Shown here: positions 40,201-48,319 of the stretch, in pieces
How positions within the stretch are numbered: position 1 is the stretch's first letter
Layout: each line of letters begins with the position of its first letter
From: Batillaria attramentaria
Lineage: Eukaryota > Mollusca > Gastropoda > Batillariidae
Assembly (NCBI GenBank): GCA_018292915.2
Contig: JACVVK020000013.1
Span: forward strand, 1,225,001-1,289,000
Direction: 5' to 3'
Length of the DNA stretch: 64,000 nucleotides
Made by a program: the position numbers and the translations under genes
The notes under the pieces: generated by a model
Databases searched by the model: none
What the model was told of the DNA's origin: nothing
What the model saw: the letters and a program-made list of their open reading frames with translations, nothing else

Positions 40201-42140
40201 TCCAGTCCAGTTGGTCCCCTGCTTACATAGCTCTGCTTCAGTGTCCCGCCTCCAGCTGTTGCAAGGCCAGCCTCTCTTCCTTTTCCCCTGCGGGTTCCAT
40301 GTCAGGGCTTGGCGTGTGGTGCTGGATGCTGGCTTCCTGAGGGTGTGTCCAATCCAGCCCCACTTCCTCTGCAGGATCTGCTTGGCCACTGGTTCCTGTC
40401 CTGCTCGCTTCCACAGCTCTTCGTTTCGGATCTTCTCTGGCCATCGGATGTTGAAGATGCACCTCAGACAAGTGTTGAAAAATATCTGGATCTTTTGCTG
40501 TATCATCTTTGTTAGATATGGTTTGAAGTATTAATTTTATGTTACAGGCGCCCAGTAAAGCTTCAGGATACCTCTCCGGCATGGTGCGGCCTTTGCGCCT
40601 GTTCAGCGATGAGCATGCAAAGGACCTCGGCAGTGATCACAACAGCCAGATTATGCTCATAATCTTCTCTTCACTTGTGGACCAGTATGTATGATGAAAT
40701 TGTTTTTTTTTGTGCTGGGCTCGACACATTTTTAAACAAAAATAAAAAATTAGAGGTTGTAATGTTAAAAGAATAGTCTCGATATCCAAGTAGACGGTCA
40801 CTCTCATTGCAGTGTTACAGCATTATAACTGACAAAATGTTTGTGTCTAGAAGTGCAGGGTATGTTTAATTATGCTGCTTTTACAAAGGTCTGTCTGTGA
40901 AACTTTTTTTGGAAGATGTGAGGAAACATCAATACAGAGTTTTGCAAGTAAGCCACAGAAACTTACAAATTTGCCTCTCCAATCCCGCAACCCCACCCCC
41001 CCTCCCCCAAAAAACCCCAGAAACAAACAAAAACCAACAAAAAACAAAACCCAACAAAACAATCCAGCAGCCAAACCCATTTCTCTGTTTTGCAGGTTTT
41101 GTGAGGTAACAGGTGAGGTGCTGACCTCTGTGAAGAAAATGGAGGAGAGTCTGAAGCGGCTGAAGAAAGTGCGGGGTTCGGAAAAAGCCAACACCACACA
41201 GGGTCTTAGTGACGATGACAAGATCCGCTCACAAATCATCATTGACATTGAGGAACTTGGAAAACAGGTACAGTGTACCGCTGTCCACTCTGCCACTGTT
41301 CTGTGTGCTAGTTCTACATTTGTGTCTTACTAAATGTGATAGGATGGGTCCTGTATGATGTTGTACTTATAAGATTCTGTATAGCGTTTGTTATTTGTGT
41401 GCCTGTATGTTCTTTGTGTTGCGTTTTATGATTATATGTATGGGTACACATATATGTATGCGCTGTTTTATTTTTTTTGTGCATTTCTATGTGCACCTAC
41501 GGGGTGTTTTACGGAAAATATCTTGAACTTGGTACACTCACGCTGAAGATCAATACGGAATATAGACATTCACAGCTACCATTAACCCTGACAGTGCTGA
41601 GCCTGGAATATTCCAGGCTGCCTCTATGCCTTTCCGGCATCACACCAGGGTTAAACTTTCTCCAGCATGCTTTAATGTCTGTACAAATGTGCTGACTACT
41701 TCAGTCAGAAGCGGGGAGCCGGGGTGGCCGCATGGTAGAGCGTTGGACTTCTAATGCTCGGGTCGTGATTTTGTATCCCTGCTGGAGCCAAATATTTGTG
41801 CTGGCTTTTTCATCATTGCCCCATCTTTGTTATCACCTGTATGTGGTGGCAAAGGACCCCCAAACACCCACCCACCCCCTCAGTCAAAAGCACAGAAACT
41901 GTCTAGAATCAGAGGTTAAAAAAATAATAATAATAAACAAACTGAAAACAAGTCACTGAAAGTTGAGAAGAGCCTTGATATATATATTTTTTTTTTTTTT
42001 TTTTTGCGTCATTTTATTACTTTCTTTCTGAAATTGCCAACCAGATGGAGACCTTCGGGGTTGACAGGGGCTCGGTCAGTGGATTTTCAAAGCTGCAGGC
42101 ACTAGCAGAAGAGGCCAAGTCTGATATGACGTCCAAGTGA
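25923..42140 (+). CDS. COG2: Conserved oligomeric Golgi complex subunit 2, complete, 18 exons
   Basis: Exons: 25923-26003, 26292-26453, 27409-27474, 27742-27822, 29610-29740, 30757-30862, 31330-31509, 33459-33580, 34145-34268, 35059-35198, 36388-36449, 36802-36968, 37408-37647, 38414-38489, 39233-39378, 40548-40684, 41096-41267, 42045-42140. All phases match and every boundary is AG/GT, giving 762 residues (vertebrate COG2 about 738). COG2 belongs to lobe A of the COG tether, which acts on the cytosolic Golgi face in retrograde intra-Golgi traffic. Diagnostic segments: SLCFDKEEFMK then KDFDVDKFV at the N-terminus, INKDYADFVNLSTNL, VPLGQLREEV, IPRLYRRTNRE, EVLTSVKKMEESLKRLKK and LSDDDKIRSQ. 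Start: ATG 25923, with residues aligning from position 1 to known N-termini. Low-complexity Ser/Pro inserts lie at residues ~149-172 and ~483-535. Introns carry many mobile elements. It is divergent from the TMEM179-like gene and convergent with SAYSD1. Confidence 0.97.
26486..27163. mobile_element. hAT-like non-autonomous element in COG2 intron 2 (copy 1)
   Basis: Ends CAGGGATGGATTTACTCA and AAATCGATCCCTG form short inverted termini. Flanking GTTATG is repeated on both sides, consistent with a short target duplication. The interior matches 27918-28397 in opposite orientation almost throughout, except for a nested insertion at 26582-26760. Confidence 0.8.
26582..26760. mobile_element. Nested MITE with CAGTAGAACCTCTTTTGGG termini
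   Basis: The left end CAGTAGAACCTCTTTTGGG-GGCCACC and right end GGTGGTCGCCCAAAAGAAG-TGTACTG are inverted. A second internal TTTTGGGTGACCACC block reinforces the palindrome. It interrupts the hAT-like element, whose other copy lacks it, so the order of insertion is clear. Confidence 0.8.
27351..27406 (+). repeat. (GT)n tract forming the 3' splice site region of COG2 exon 3
   Basis: About 28 GT units with one GC run directly into the acceptor (gtgtgcag/GTTGGC, exon from 27409), replacing a normal polypyrimidine tract. Confidence 0.93.
27918..28397. mobile_element. hAT-like non-autonomous element in COG2 intron 4 (copy 2)
   Basis: Reverse-oriented copy of 26486-27163: starts CAGGGATCGATTTTCTCG and ends AAATCCATCCCTG. 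Flanks CACACAAC and ACACAAAA suggest the original target. There is no coding capacity. Confidence 0.82.
28882..29289. mobile_element. MITE-like element with ~110-bp terminal inverted repeats (copy 1)
   Basis: The arms begin TTAAAGATCT-AGCTCCCAA and continue CAAAAAGCTTTCCGA-GTGTG, GAGTC-AC and CAACTCTGTCAC before diverging, all inverted at the other end. The interior is about 190 bases. It is in COG2 intron 4; a second copy is at 15730-16143. Confidence 0.85.
29437..29466. repeat. Poly-C / (CA)n tract in COG2 intron 4
   Basis: A C homopolymer followed by CA repeats. The same C-then-CA composite recurs at about 5597-5622, 8158-8190 and 46790-46810. Confidence 0.85.
30330..30550 (+). mobile_element. 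CR1-like LINE ORF2 C-terminal fragment in COG2 intron 5
   Basis: Translation gives SSSKRLLKIPKRNLKSFGKR, then SFSYVTPTFWNSLPADLRNA and PTLSVFN. This is the same C-terminal motif as the 7040 and 62030 fragments, without catalytic residues. Confidence 0.78.
30954..31014. repeat. (GT)n microsatellite in COG2 intron 6
   Basis: About 29 uninterrupted GT units, preceded by T-rich sequence. Confidence 0.93.
31526..31650 (+). mobile_element. SINE family A fragment directly after COG2 exon 7
   Basis: It begins within the tRNA-like head (GCTCGGGTCGTCAGTTTGAA) about 17 bases after the exon 7 donor and continues through the CAAATATTTGTGCTGGCC body to the AAACACCCACCC tail. The A-box region is lost. Confidence 0.85.
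31786..32310 (-). mobile_element. SINE family B, most complete copy, 14-bp perfect TSD
   Basis: The minus strand starts CGGCCCCCGTAGTGTAGTGG, with an A box TAGTGTAGTGGTTAGCAC and a B box GGGTTCGAATCCC. The body (CCTAGGTCGGCTGCTACCCA, GCACCGCAGGTGCCGTAGTT, GGAAGCGTGGAATGCGGCC, CATCATCTTACTATCATCC) and an A-rich tail follow. Identical flanks TGAGTACAGCTCTT lie at 31772-31785 and 32311-32324. It is in COG2 intron 7, antisense. The head resembles a tRNA of the GTAGTGG-TTA class. Confidence 0.92.
32397..32680. mobile_element. MITE-like element with CAGGGCCCG termini (copy 2)
   Basis: The left end CAGGGCCCGTATGTAAAAGT and right end ACATGTACATATGGGCCCTG are inverted. The interior matches 2637-2962 in reverse orientation. 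It is in COG2 intron 7. Confidence 0.78.
33035..33436. mobile_element. hAT-like element with CAGGGTTCATACAGGT termini
   Basis: The left end CAGGGTTCATACAGGTCATG and right end GTGAACCTGTATGGACCCTG are inverted. Repeated GTCATGGAATTT words fill the sub-terminal regions. AGTTGT is shared by both flanks. It is in COG2 intron 7, ending 22 bases before the exon 8 acceptor. Confidence 0.78.
34756..34920 (+). mobile_element. SINE family A in COG2 intron 9, sense orientation
   Basis: The head GGGAGCCGGGGTGGCCGAAT, B box and body are all present. A short deletion removes the TCTAATGC part between the A and B boxes. Confidence 0.88.
35284..35676 (-). mobile_element. 5S-rRNA-derived SINE in COG2 intron 10
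   Basis: The minus strand opens with AGCAACGCTGGGCCCGGTTA, GTACTTGGATGGATGACTGT and CTGGGTATAGGCCGGGTGCT. This closely matches the 3' two-thirds of 5S rRNA, including its internal promoter regions (A box, intermediate element, C box). A non-5S body (GTGCACGATAAAGATCCCAA, CCACCATTCGAAAAAGAGTA) follows. It ends at a (CCAAT)n-like tail. SINEs with 5S heads are an established class; assignment to a named family needs a database search. Confidence 0.85.
36045..36106. repeat. (CA)n / (CAGA)n microsatellite in COG2 intron 10
   Basis: ACACAGAC units followed by about 22 CA units. Confidence 0.92.
37078..37300. repeat. Large (CA)n(CT)n array in COG2 intron 12
   Basis: About 35 CA units, then about 30 CT units, then CGCA/CACA variants. 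It fills roughly half of the short intron 12 (36969-37407). Confidence 0.93.
38680..39200. repeat. Tandem CAAACTTTGCATG repeat, about three units, in COG2 intron 14
   Basis: Units of about 150 bases share TTTTCTCAGAATCTA, AGAGGCACCAAACTTTGCAT, GACAGCCATAAG-CCTTTCA and GACC-AAGGTCAAGGCCA blocks. A GT/CTGT microsatellite lies in the first unit. Similar sequence is common in molluscan introns as far as I recall (knowledge, not checked). It ends about 30 bases before exon 15. Confidence 0.7.
39560..39640 (+). repeat. LINE-like 3' tail with (TTA)n
   Basis: GGTAAAGCGCCTATACAAAT followed by (TTA)n resembles the 3' tails of the CR1-like copies at 12.2-12.5 and 8.6 kb. No coding part remains. Confidence 0.5.
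40109..40513 (-). mobile_element. RTE-like LINE, 5'-truncated copy in COG2 intron 15
   Basis: The minus strand encodes IFFNTCLRCIFNIRWPEKIR, then QRKWGWIGHTLRKP and RQALTWNPQGKRKRGWP. This matches the C-terminal end of the full-length element at 48320-51416 (RRRKWRWVGHTLRKS, RQALDWNPQGKRKRGRP). It has a (TAAG)n tail at the left. AGATATGGT occurs at both 40100-40108 and 40514-40522, a 9-bp target duplication. Confidence 0.85.
41713..41878 (+). mobile_element. SINE family A in COG2 intron 17
   Basis: Sense copy with head CGGGGAGCCGGGGTGGCCGC. The B box is diverged (GTCGTGATTTTGTATCCC). Flanks TTCAGTCAGAAGC and CTCAGTCAAAAGC form an imperfect duplication. Confidence 0.88.
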
Positions 42141-43490
42141 AGCGGTGCGACGTGACCTGGCTGCACCAAGTGTGAAGCACCGTTCTTCCAAACGGGAACT
42201 AAATATGCACTAAGGGTGATTCAGCTATGTGCAAGCATTTGTGTCCATTGCTCAACCAGTTTCAGCTGGTTCCATGCATGTGTTTTTGTAAAACCTGCGG
42301 TGTTTTGACTAAGGAGGGATATCTGGTCATTACAGAAGTAACAGTTTCATGATTTTATCAAACTTTTTAATAGGGACTAATCTATCGTTAAGCCCGTCAG
42401 ATGCAGATTAACAACTTGTGGGATTTGTAAACAATTTTATGGTAAACCACTGAAATTCAGTTGAATTCAATTCAAAATACTTTATTGTCTGTTTAAGAAA
42501 GACTCTAAAAACAGAAAATCTTCTGTACCAAACCAATTGGTACGTGAACTGACTCAAGTGTGGTGGTGAATGATCTCCATCTTTTCCTGCAGCTGATTCA
42601 GCAGTGCTCATTTCTGTTGTTGTCTTGAAAAGGGGCTCATGTGCCATTGATGTGAGAAGCACTTACACCCTTTTTCTAGATAACAGTGGATTTGCCAGGA
42701 AAAAATGCATTCATAATGCTAAAAACCTCTCACATGGACAGAAAAGTCCATGCAGCAGATGCAGAATGCATTAGTTTGACTGCATGCGTAACGCAGTAAT
42801 AACTCAAAGTGTGATCAGCTGAAAGTGGTGGCAGCTCCCCATCACTATAGCTTTTTCATGTAGCGTAAAGTGTAGTCTCTGACAAGCGTAAGTTTTGTTC
42901 ACCCAGAGGTATTCTTACGGAGTAAAATCCACTCATTTGGTAAACAGGTCCAAGGATTTGATAAACACTTGGGCACTCTTACCATTTGAAGAAATGTACT
43001 GGCAACAATGGGCACATCGCTTTGTCAATAATTTGCACATATCTTTGTGATATCAAGTAACTTCTCCCATCAAACCCTATTTCATGTATGCTCAAACTGC
43101 CTCCTGTTTTCTCTCTAAAACAAACACTGAACTTTGTGTGGAGACAAAGTGTTTTCAAAAGAAAACTCTACTCCTCATTTGTGTTTAAGCAAATGACCTA
43201 TATGACCTGTACATTGTAGATGAGAGGTGGCTATTTATAGTTTTATTTATAGTGCACTATATTATTATTAAGATGAACAGTTCATTGTTTAGTACTGTTG
43301 TTTCATTTGAAATTACTTCTGTTCTTTGACGGATGTGCAGCAATTCCCCAGCGTTTATGACCCTGCATTGGAAACCCCAGTTTAAGAAAATATCAAAAAT
43401 GTGCAAGATCCACAAGAAATGTTCCATGTCTATGAAACAGAGAGACAAGAGAAAGTAATGAATTTGAATAGCTATATCACTTCTAGATAC
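42141..43490 (+). other. Probable COG2 3' untranslated region and downstream sequence
   Basis: AT-rich, with no conserved frame. I see no AATAAA soon after the stop; a plus-strand AATAAA occurs at 43971-43976, beyond a MITE. Where the transcript ends cannot be decided from sequence. Confidence 0.45.
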
Positions 43491-43776
43491 AGTAGAGAAA
43501 CATAGAGACCTTCGTCGGCCAGTCTTCGTCGTCGGGATTCCCCTTTATTTTTAGCATTGCCGCGAGCGCGCAAACTTTGACACGAACGAAGATTCTGATC
43601 TTCGTCGTGAAAAGTGCGATTTTACCGAACGCACCTTCGGCCCCTTTTTCTGCCCGTGCTACTGCGGTAGGTACAATGACACTATAATTTGGTGATGTCG
43701 GCGTGAGTACAGGCGCGCGTGCGTGACGTCATACGCCGACGACGAAGATCGGCCGACGAAGTTCTGTTTCTCTAGT
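43491..43776. mobile_element. 286-bp MITE with TTCGTCGGC-rich terminal inverted repeats
   Basis: The left end AGTAGAGAAACATAGAGACC, then TTCGTCGGCCAGTCTTCGTC, is inverted at the right as CGACGACGAAGATCGGCCGA, then CGAAGTTCTGTTTCTCTAGT. The TAGAGAAAC termini suggest a TA target. The interior is CpG-rich without a frame. Confidence 0.83.
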
Positions 43777-44684
43777 GTCGAAAAATGGTTTTCACAAAGC
43801 CCGAGACGTAAAATCAGTAAGCAGTTAAAAACAGTTACCTTCAAAGTTATCCCATGCAGGGTCGTTCTTGTGCAGTGGTCAGAATTTCATTTGTTTTGCA
43901 GATATTTTTTTTGTTTTTTGTTGGTGGATGAATCCATTGATATAATGATTATGTTTTTGTGGGAGATGCAAATAAAAGGTATGAAAATATTTGTGGATTG
44001 TCACTGCAAAGCTGATTTGATCAAATTGAGTGTAATCTTACTGGTGTGTGTTAAGTCTAGATGTGCACAGTTGATTACCAGTATCCAGGCAGTGGTGGAC
44101 CTTGACAAAAGTGTATCTGGCAAAATGACTTGTAACCATCAACCGATCTAAAGTCTGCTGCATGCATATTCCAGGAACCCAAAGAGCAGCTCACTCAATC
44201 TTTCTCTTACGTGCACAGGTGTACCACACACACACACACACACACTGAAACCAGATGCAGTGTATCACAGAAATTCAAAGGCACCGACATACATTGTAAG
44301 GGACAACATCATTGTATGATGTGCAAATCTACACACAAGCAGTGCCACGTCTACAGGCAAAATTGTCTATGAAAACCTAAAGGAATAAAACCCAAGACCA
44401 GCAGACGTACAGCAATTTCACAAGAGAAAACATTACGTACTGGTACACTGAGAAACTTCCACCCAGAAACAATAATTATTTACGTACATTTCACTGAAGG
44501 CAAACACCTCCACCCCAACCCCCAGCGCCTGCAGATTACTGCACATGTATACAAATGTAAATATCAGTGCATAGGAAACCAACTGTGAAAGGCAAATCCA
44601 ATTTTAAATCAAACATACTGTTTAGCACCAAACACCATAAATCCACATACAACTTTCATAAGTGGCATGGAGAGAGAATCCAAA

Positions 44685-44997
44685 CACAAGCAGATACGGT
44701 TTGAATTCTTCACAACAGGTTTTGTATTTTTGTAAAATCTTCATAAACTCAAACCAGGTACAGAATGTAAGCTGCATTTCAGAATAAACACGAGCAGACA
44801 TGGTTTGAATTCTTCACAACAGGTTTTGTATTTTTATAAAATCTTCATAAACTCAAACCAGGTACAGAATATACGCTGCATTTCAGAATAAACACGAGCA
44901 GACATGGTTTGAATTCTTCACAACAGGTTTTGTATTTTTATAAAATCTTCATAAACTCAAACCAGGTACAGAATATACGCTGCATTTCAAAGAAGAT
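44685..44997. repeat. 104-bp minisatellite, three units
   Basis: GAGCAGACATGGTTTGAATT, CTTCACAACAGGTTTTGTAT, AAAATCTTCATAAACTCAAA and CCAGGTACAGAATATACGCT recur with a period of about 104 bases. Units 2 and 3 are nearly identical. Confidence 0.9.
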
Positions 44998-45049
44998 ACT
45001 GTGTGACCAAAAAACCCTTGGCTCACATACCAAAAATTCTGGTAAATGT

Positions 45050-45275
45050 AACAGTAAAAACTGTGATGCAAAAGGTGCTTTGCTGCTGCTTGCACTAGTT
45101 GCAGTGTGTGTGTGTGAGTTTGTGTGAGTCATAATGTACATAAAGTAACAGTGAAACTGTGATGCAAAAGGTGCTTTGCTGCTGCTTGCAGCGTGTGTGT
45201 GTGTGTGTGAGTCATAAAGTACATAATGTAACAGTGAAAACTGTGATACAAAGGTGCTTTGCTGGTGCTCGTGTG

Positions 45276-45329
<54 letters not shown>

Positions 45330-45345
45330 CGTGTGTGTGTGTGCA
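45050..45345. repeat. ~95-bp minisatellite (three units) with GT arrays
   Basis: Units carry ACTGTGATGCAAAAGGTGCT, TTGCTGCTGCTTGCA, a (GT)n run and GAGTCATAA-GTACATAA. The last unit runs into (GT)n at 45286-45345. It lies just downstream of the SAYSD1 stop and may be in its 3' UTR. Confidence 0.88.
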
Positions 45346-45408
45346 TAAAGTCATAAATTACATATATACAATGCATCTACACACACCAAGTGTCCAAGTG
45401 TGTTAGCA

Positions 45409-46366
45409 TCAAGACTCCACCAGTGGACGTCTGTGAATCATTGCCTGCTCTATCTGCTCCGCTGTGAGTGTTCCAGTAAGTCTTTCACAGTTTGGATTGA
45501 ACACGGAGTAGGCACTCATTTTCTGTGACCTGCTCCTGCCAGTGCGAGTGTTGATGTATATAAATGCCAGGGCACTCACAGCAAAGTACACGGCTCCGAA
45601 CTGAACTTGAATAGCTATGCCCACAGCAGCAGCCACAGAATGCTTTTCAGAACCACAAGCAGCCTGGTGTATTTCTCTGGTGGGCTGTGTTCTATTTCTT
45701 CCTCTTCATCCAGACAATCGTCATTTTCTTTTCGCTCTGTTCTTCCTGCTTCGTGTGATCCGCTGTCTGTTTTCTGTCTGCTTCTTCGGTGGTCTGTTAC
45801 ACAGAAAGCAACGCTTTAACAAAGACAGTGAAGCATTTTGTCACTGGCCAGACACAGAGGCAGTGTGTTGCAGGTGCAACACCTGACACCACTGACATGA
45901 CAAAAACAAAGAAATCCAGCAACTTGAAATACTGTCAGAGAGGAAGTGGAATATGCCATGACTCTTACTCCAGTGTGCAAAGCATTTTTTAAAGTGACAC
46001 GATGTTTTGGTACCCCAATACTGGGTTTGAAATAAATTTTAACGCCACCAGCCAAACCCGCTACCATAAAACTGGAGAAATGGAAGTTTTAACACGTAGG
46101 CAAAGCTACGCACAACTTCTAAAGATAATAAATAAAGTAGAAAAACTGCGAACATAACCAACCCGGCTTGAGGCAAAGCTGTTCATAATAATGTACAGAC
46201 ACAGACAGTTGTCGGTAGCATGGACAAATTCGACATACGTGTATTTACAACTCACCGAGGAAGCTTGACTAGTTCGGAACAATCCAGAGACTCTCTGCCA
46301 TGTTGTGTCAGCGTCGCGGCGTTCTCTTGACTTTCTCGCTCGGTATTCTGCTAGTTTCGCTTCCAT
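45409..46366 (-). CDS. SAYSD1: SAYSvFN domain-containing protein 1, two exons, two apparent 1-base deletions
   Basis: Exon 1 (46366-46256) encodes MEAKLAEYRARKSRERRDAD and ends in phase 0 at TCG/gtgagt. Exon 2 (45793-45409) follows tttctgtgtaacag. The C-terminus has the family signature MSAYSVFNPNCERLTGTLTA, ending RRPLVES, preceded by a helix (VQFGAVYFAVSALAFIYI). The family protein sits in the ER membrane and binds UFM1-modified ribosomes at the translocon (known biology). As given, exon 2 does not read through: from TTEEADRKQTADHTKQ the frame shifts within AAAA (45724-45727) to NDDCLDEEEEIEHSP and LLVVLKSILWLLLW, then again within GGG (45620-45622) to IAIQVQFG. Each needs one more base. 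Estimated intact length is ~165 residues (human 183). Either homopolymer errors or true inactivation. 3' end converges on COG2. Confidence 0.88.
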
Positions 46367-48144
46367 GTTGGCATGTTTACGAAAAGAGACTCCTAAGCAG
46401 AAGAGTGACATCGCAGGGGAGGCTACCGCTGCCTAACAGACCGGATTGCATGCGAGCTGTTGTCATCGCGGTCAGGAAGAAACATACAGACACAACAATG
46501 ACGTGACAACACGACACTGACCGTGAGGCTGACCGTCAGCACAATTACCTATAAATATCAAAGCGGCTTGAACCTGAAAATGCGGCCGATCCGAGTCCGA
46601 CACTGACTCCGTCCGCGTGTCCAGTCAAGCATTTATAGACTGAGGCAACAGCAGCGGAGACATAGGGAACAAACTGCCAACAAAGTAACGACAAAACTGA
46701 CATTGACTGACCGTATCAGTCCTAACTTCCACTGACTTCAGTCAGTCTCCGGTTCCGTCCTACCTCCTTCCCCCCACCACATCAGTACCCCCCCCCCCCC
46801 ACACACACACACCTCCCCCGAGCCTCCTCCCCCGGCGGCCCCGCTCCGTCACCCCGGCGGGCCTCGGCCGCCCGGCACCACCGGCAGTATGACTCAGTCC
46901 AAATGAAAACTTAGAACCGGCAGGCAAAATCAGTAACAGCCGCGCCGAAACAACTTACTGCTAGTGATCAACAATGACTACTGATACTGACTTTATCATC
47001 AAGTCCCCAGTGTATTATTAACCAGTTGAGGTAAGACTCATTTGAGTGTGGACGGTCATTCACTGACGCGGGACTGAGTCACTGAGTTTGTGACCTGCGT
47101 GACGTGAGTTGTATGGCAACTGAACCCACCACGTTCAAACTCTGTGGGCAAACCGGTGCCAGGCATGCAGTGATTACATATAATTACTGCCGGATTTCAC
47201 TGAACTGACTCAGTTGTACATGTTGCTCAGTCTGAGTGGCGGGACTGTGTTTCCGCACTGACTGTCGAGAAACGATTGTTAACCGGCTGTGTGACATCAG
47301 TGTACTGCAGCCGCCGGACCAACCAACTTAACTTGAAAAAAACCAAAAAACAACAAAACCAAACCGGCAAAAAAAACTGTACTGGAAGGACGGTAAACTT
47401 GAAGAAGAGCCTACTAATGAACTCAGTCACACTTTGAAACACTAGACAAACTGACAACTGAAACAAAGAAGACTAAAACAAACAGCTTGAACACAGCAAA
47501 CAAGGCATAACACTGGGTGAGAAGGCTGAAATTGTGTGGATGTCAACTGACTGGTGTGTACGTCACAAATCTCAGTCAGTTGCACACTCAAGTCTTGATC
47601 ATTACATTCACTGGTTCAAACTAGAGCTCAGCCTTCTAAACTGCGACGCGCAATGACCGAGCAACTTGTTTTTACGTACTGCGAAGCGGCACGTTCAAGT
47701 TGGTACAAAGTTAGTAACGTAACGAAACCTACCGATTTTTCTGACCGACTGCACAGCAGATTATCTCAATGACTGCCCCCAGGCTATTGCTGGCAGATTA
47801 GAGGATTATCGCCTGGATTAGCAAATGGGCCAACTGCATACACACCTATAATCTGGTACCGAGTAAGTTCCAAGTTGCACGTGCCAACACTGATGACGTG
47901 ACGTGTCTAAGTTATTGACAGCCAAACTGCATAAACCGCTGTCGCCTATTGCGTTTTACTTTCTCATTTTGTCTCGCTTTCTTTTCCGCGGCAGGTGCAC
48001 TTCGTGTATTATTATAATAATTATTATCAGTTATTATCACTAACTCCAAGCCAATGTTCACTTGTAAAGCGCAGGGGTAGTACCCCATCATGATAATAGC
48101 TTATGCTCATTGCGCTCAGAAGAAAATACAGCAGAAAAGAGGAG
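46367..48144. other. SAYSD1 upstream region and unassigned sequence
   Basis: It includes a C-run with CA repeats at about 46788-46812, followed by a CpG-rich stretch to about 46890 (possible promoter-type composition). Beyond that is sequence rich in ACTGACTGA-like words, with no conserved frame. Confidence 0.45.
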
Positions 48145-48265
48145 AAAGTAGTAGTAGTAGTTATGTATGGTAGTCTGTAGTAGTAGTAGTAGTCACGTAG
48201 TAGTAGTAGTAGTAGTCACGTAGTAGTACTGGTGGTGGTGGTGGTGGTGGTGGTGGTAGCCGTAG
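48145..48265. repeat. (AGT)n / (GGT)n trinucleotide array
   Basis: AGT/GTA units grade into about ten GGT units, with GTCAC interruptions. Confidence 0.9.
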
Positions 48266-48319
48266 TAATAGTAGTAGTTCGTTGAAACAATTCAATTGCC
48301 AATACTGAAGTAACCAAAT

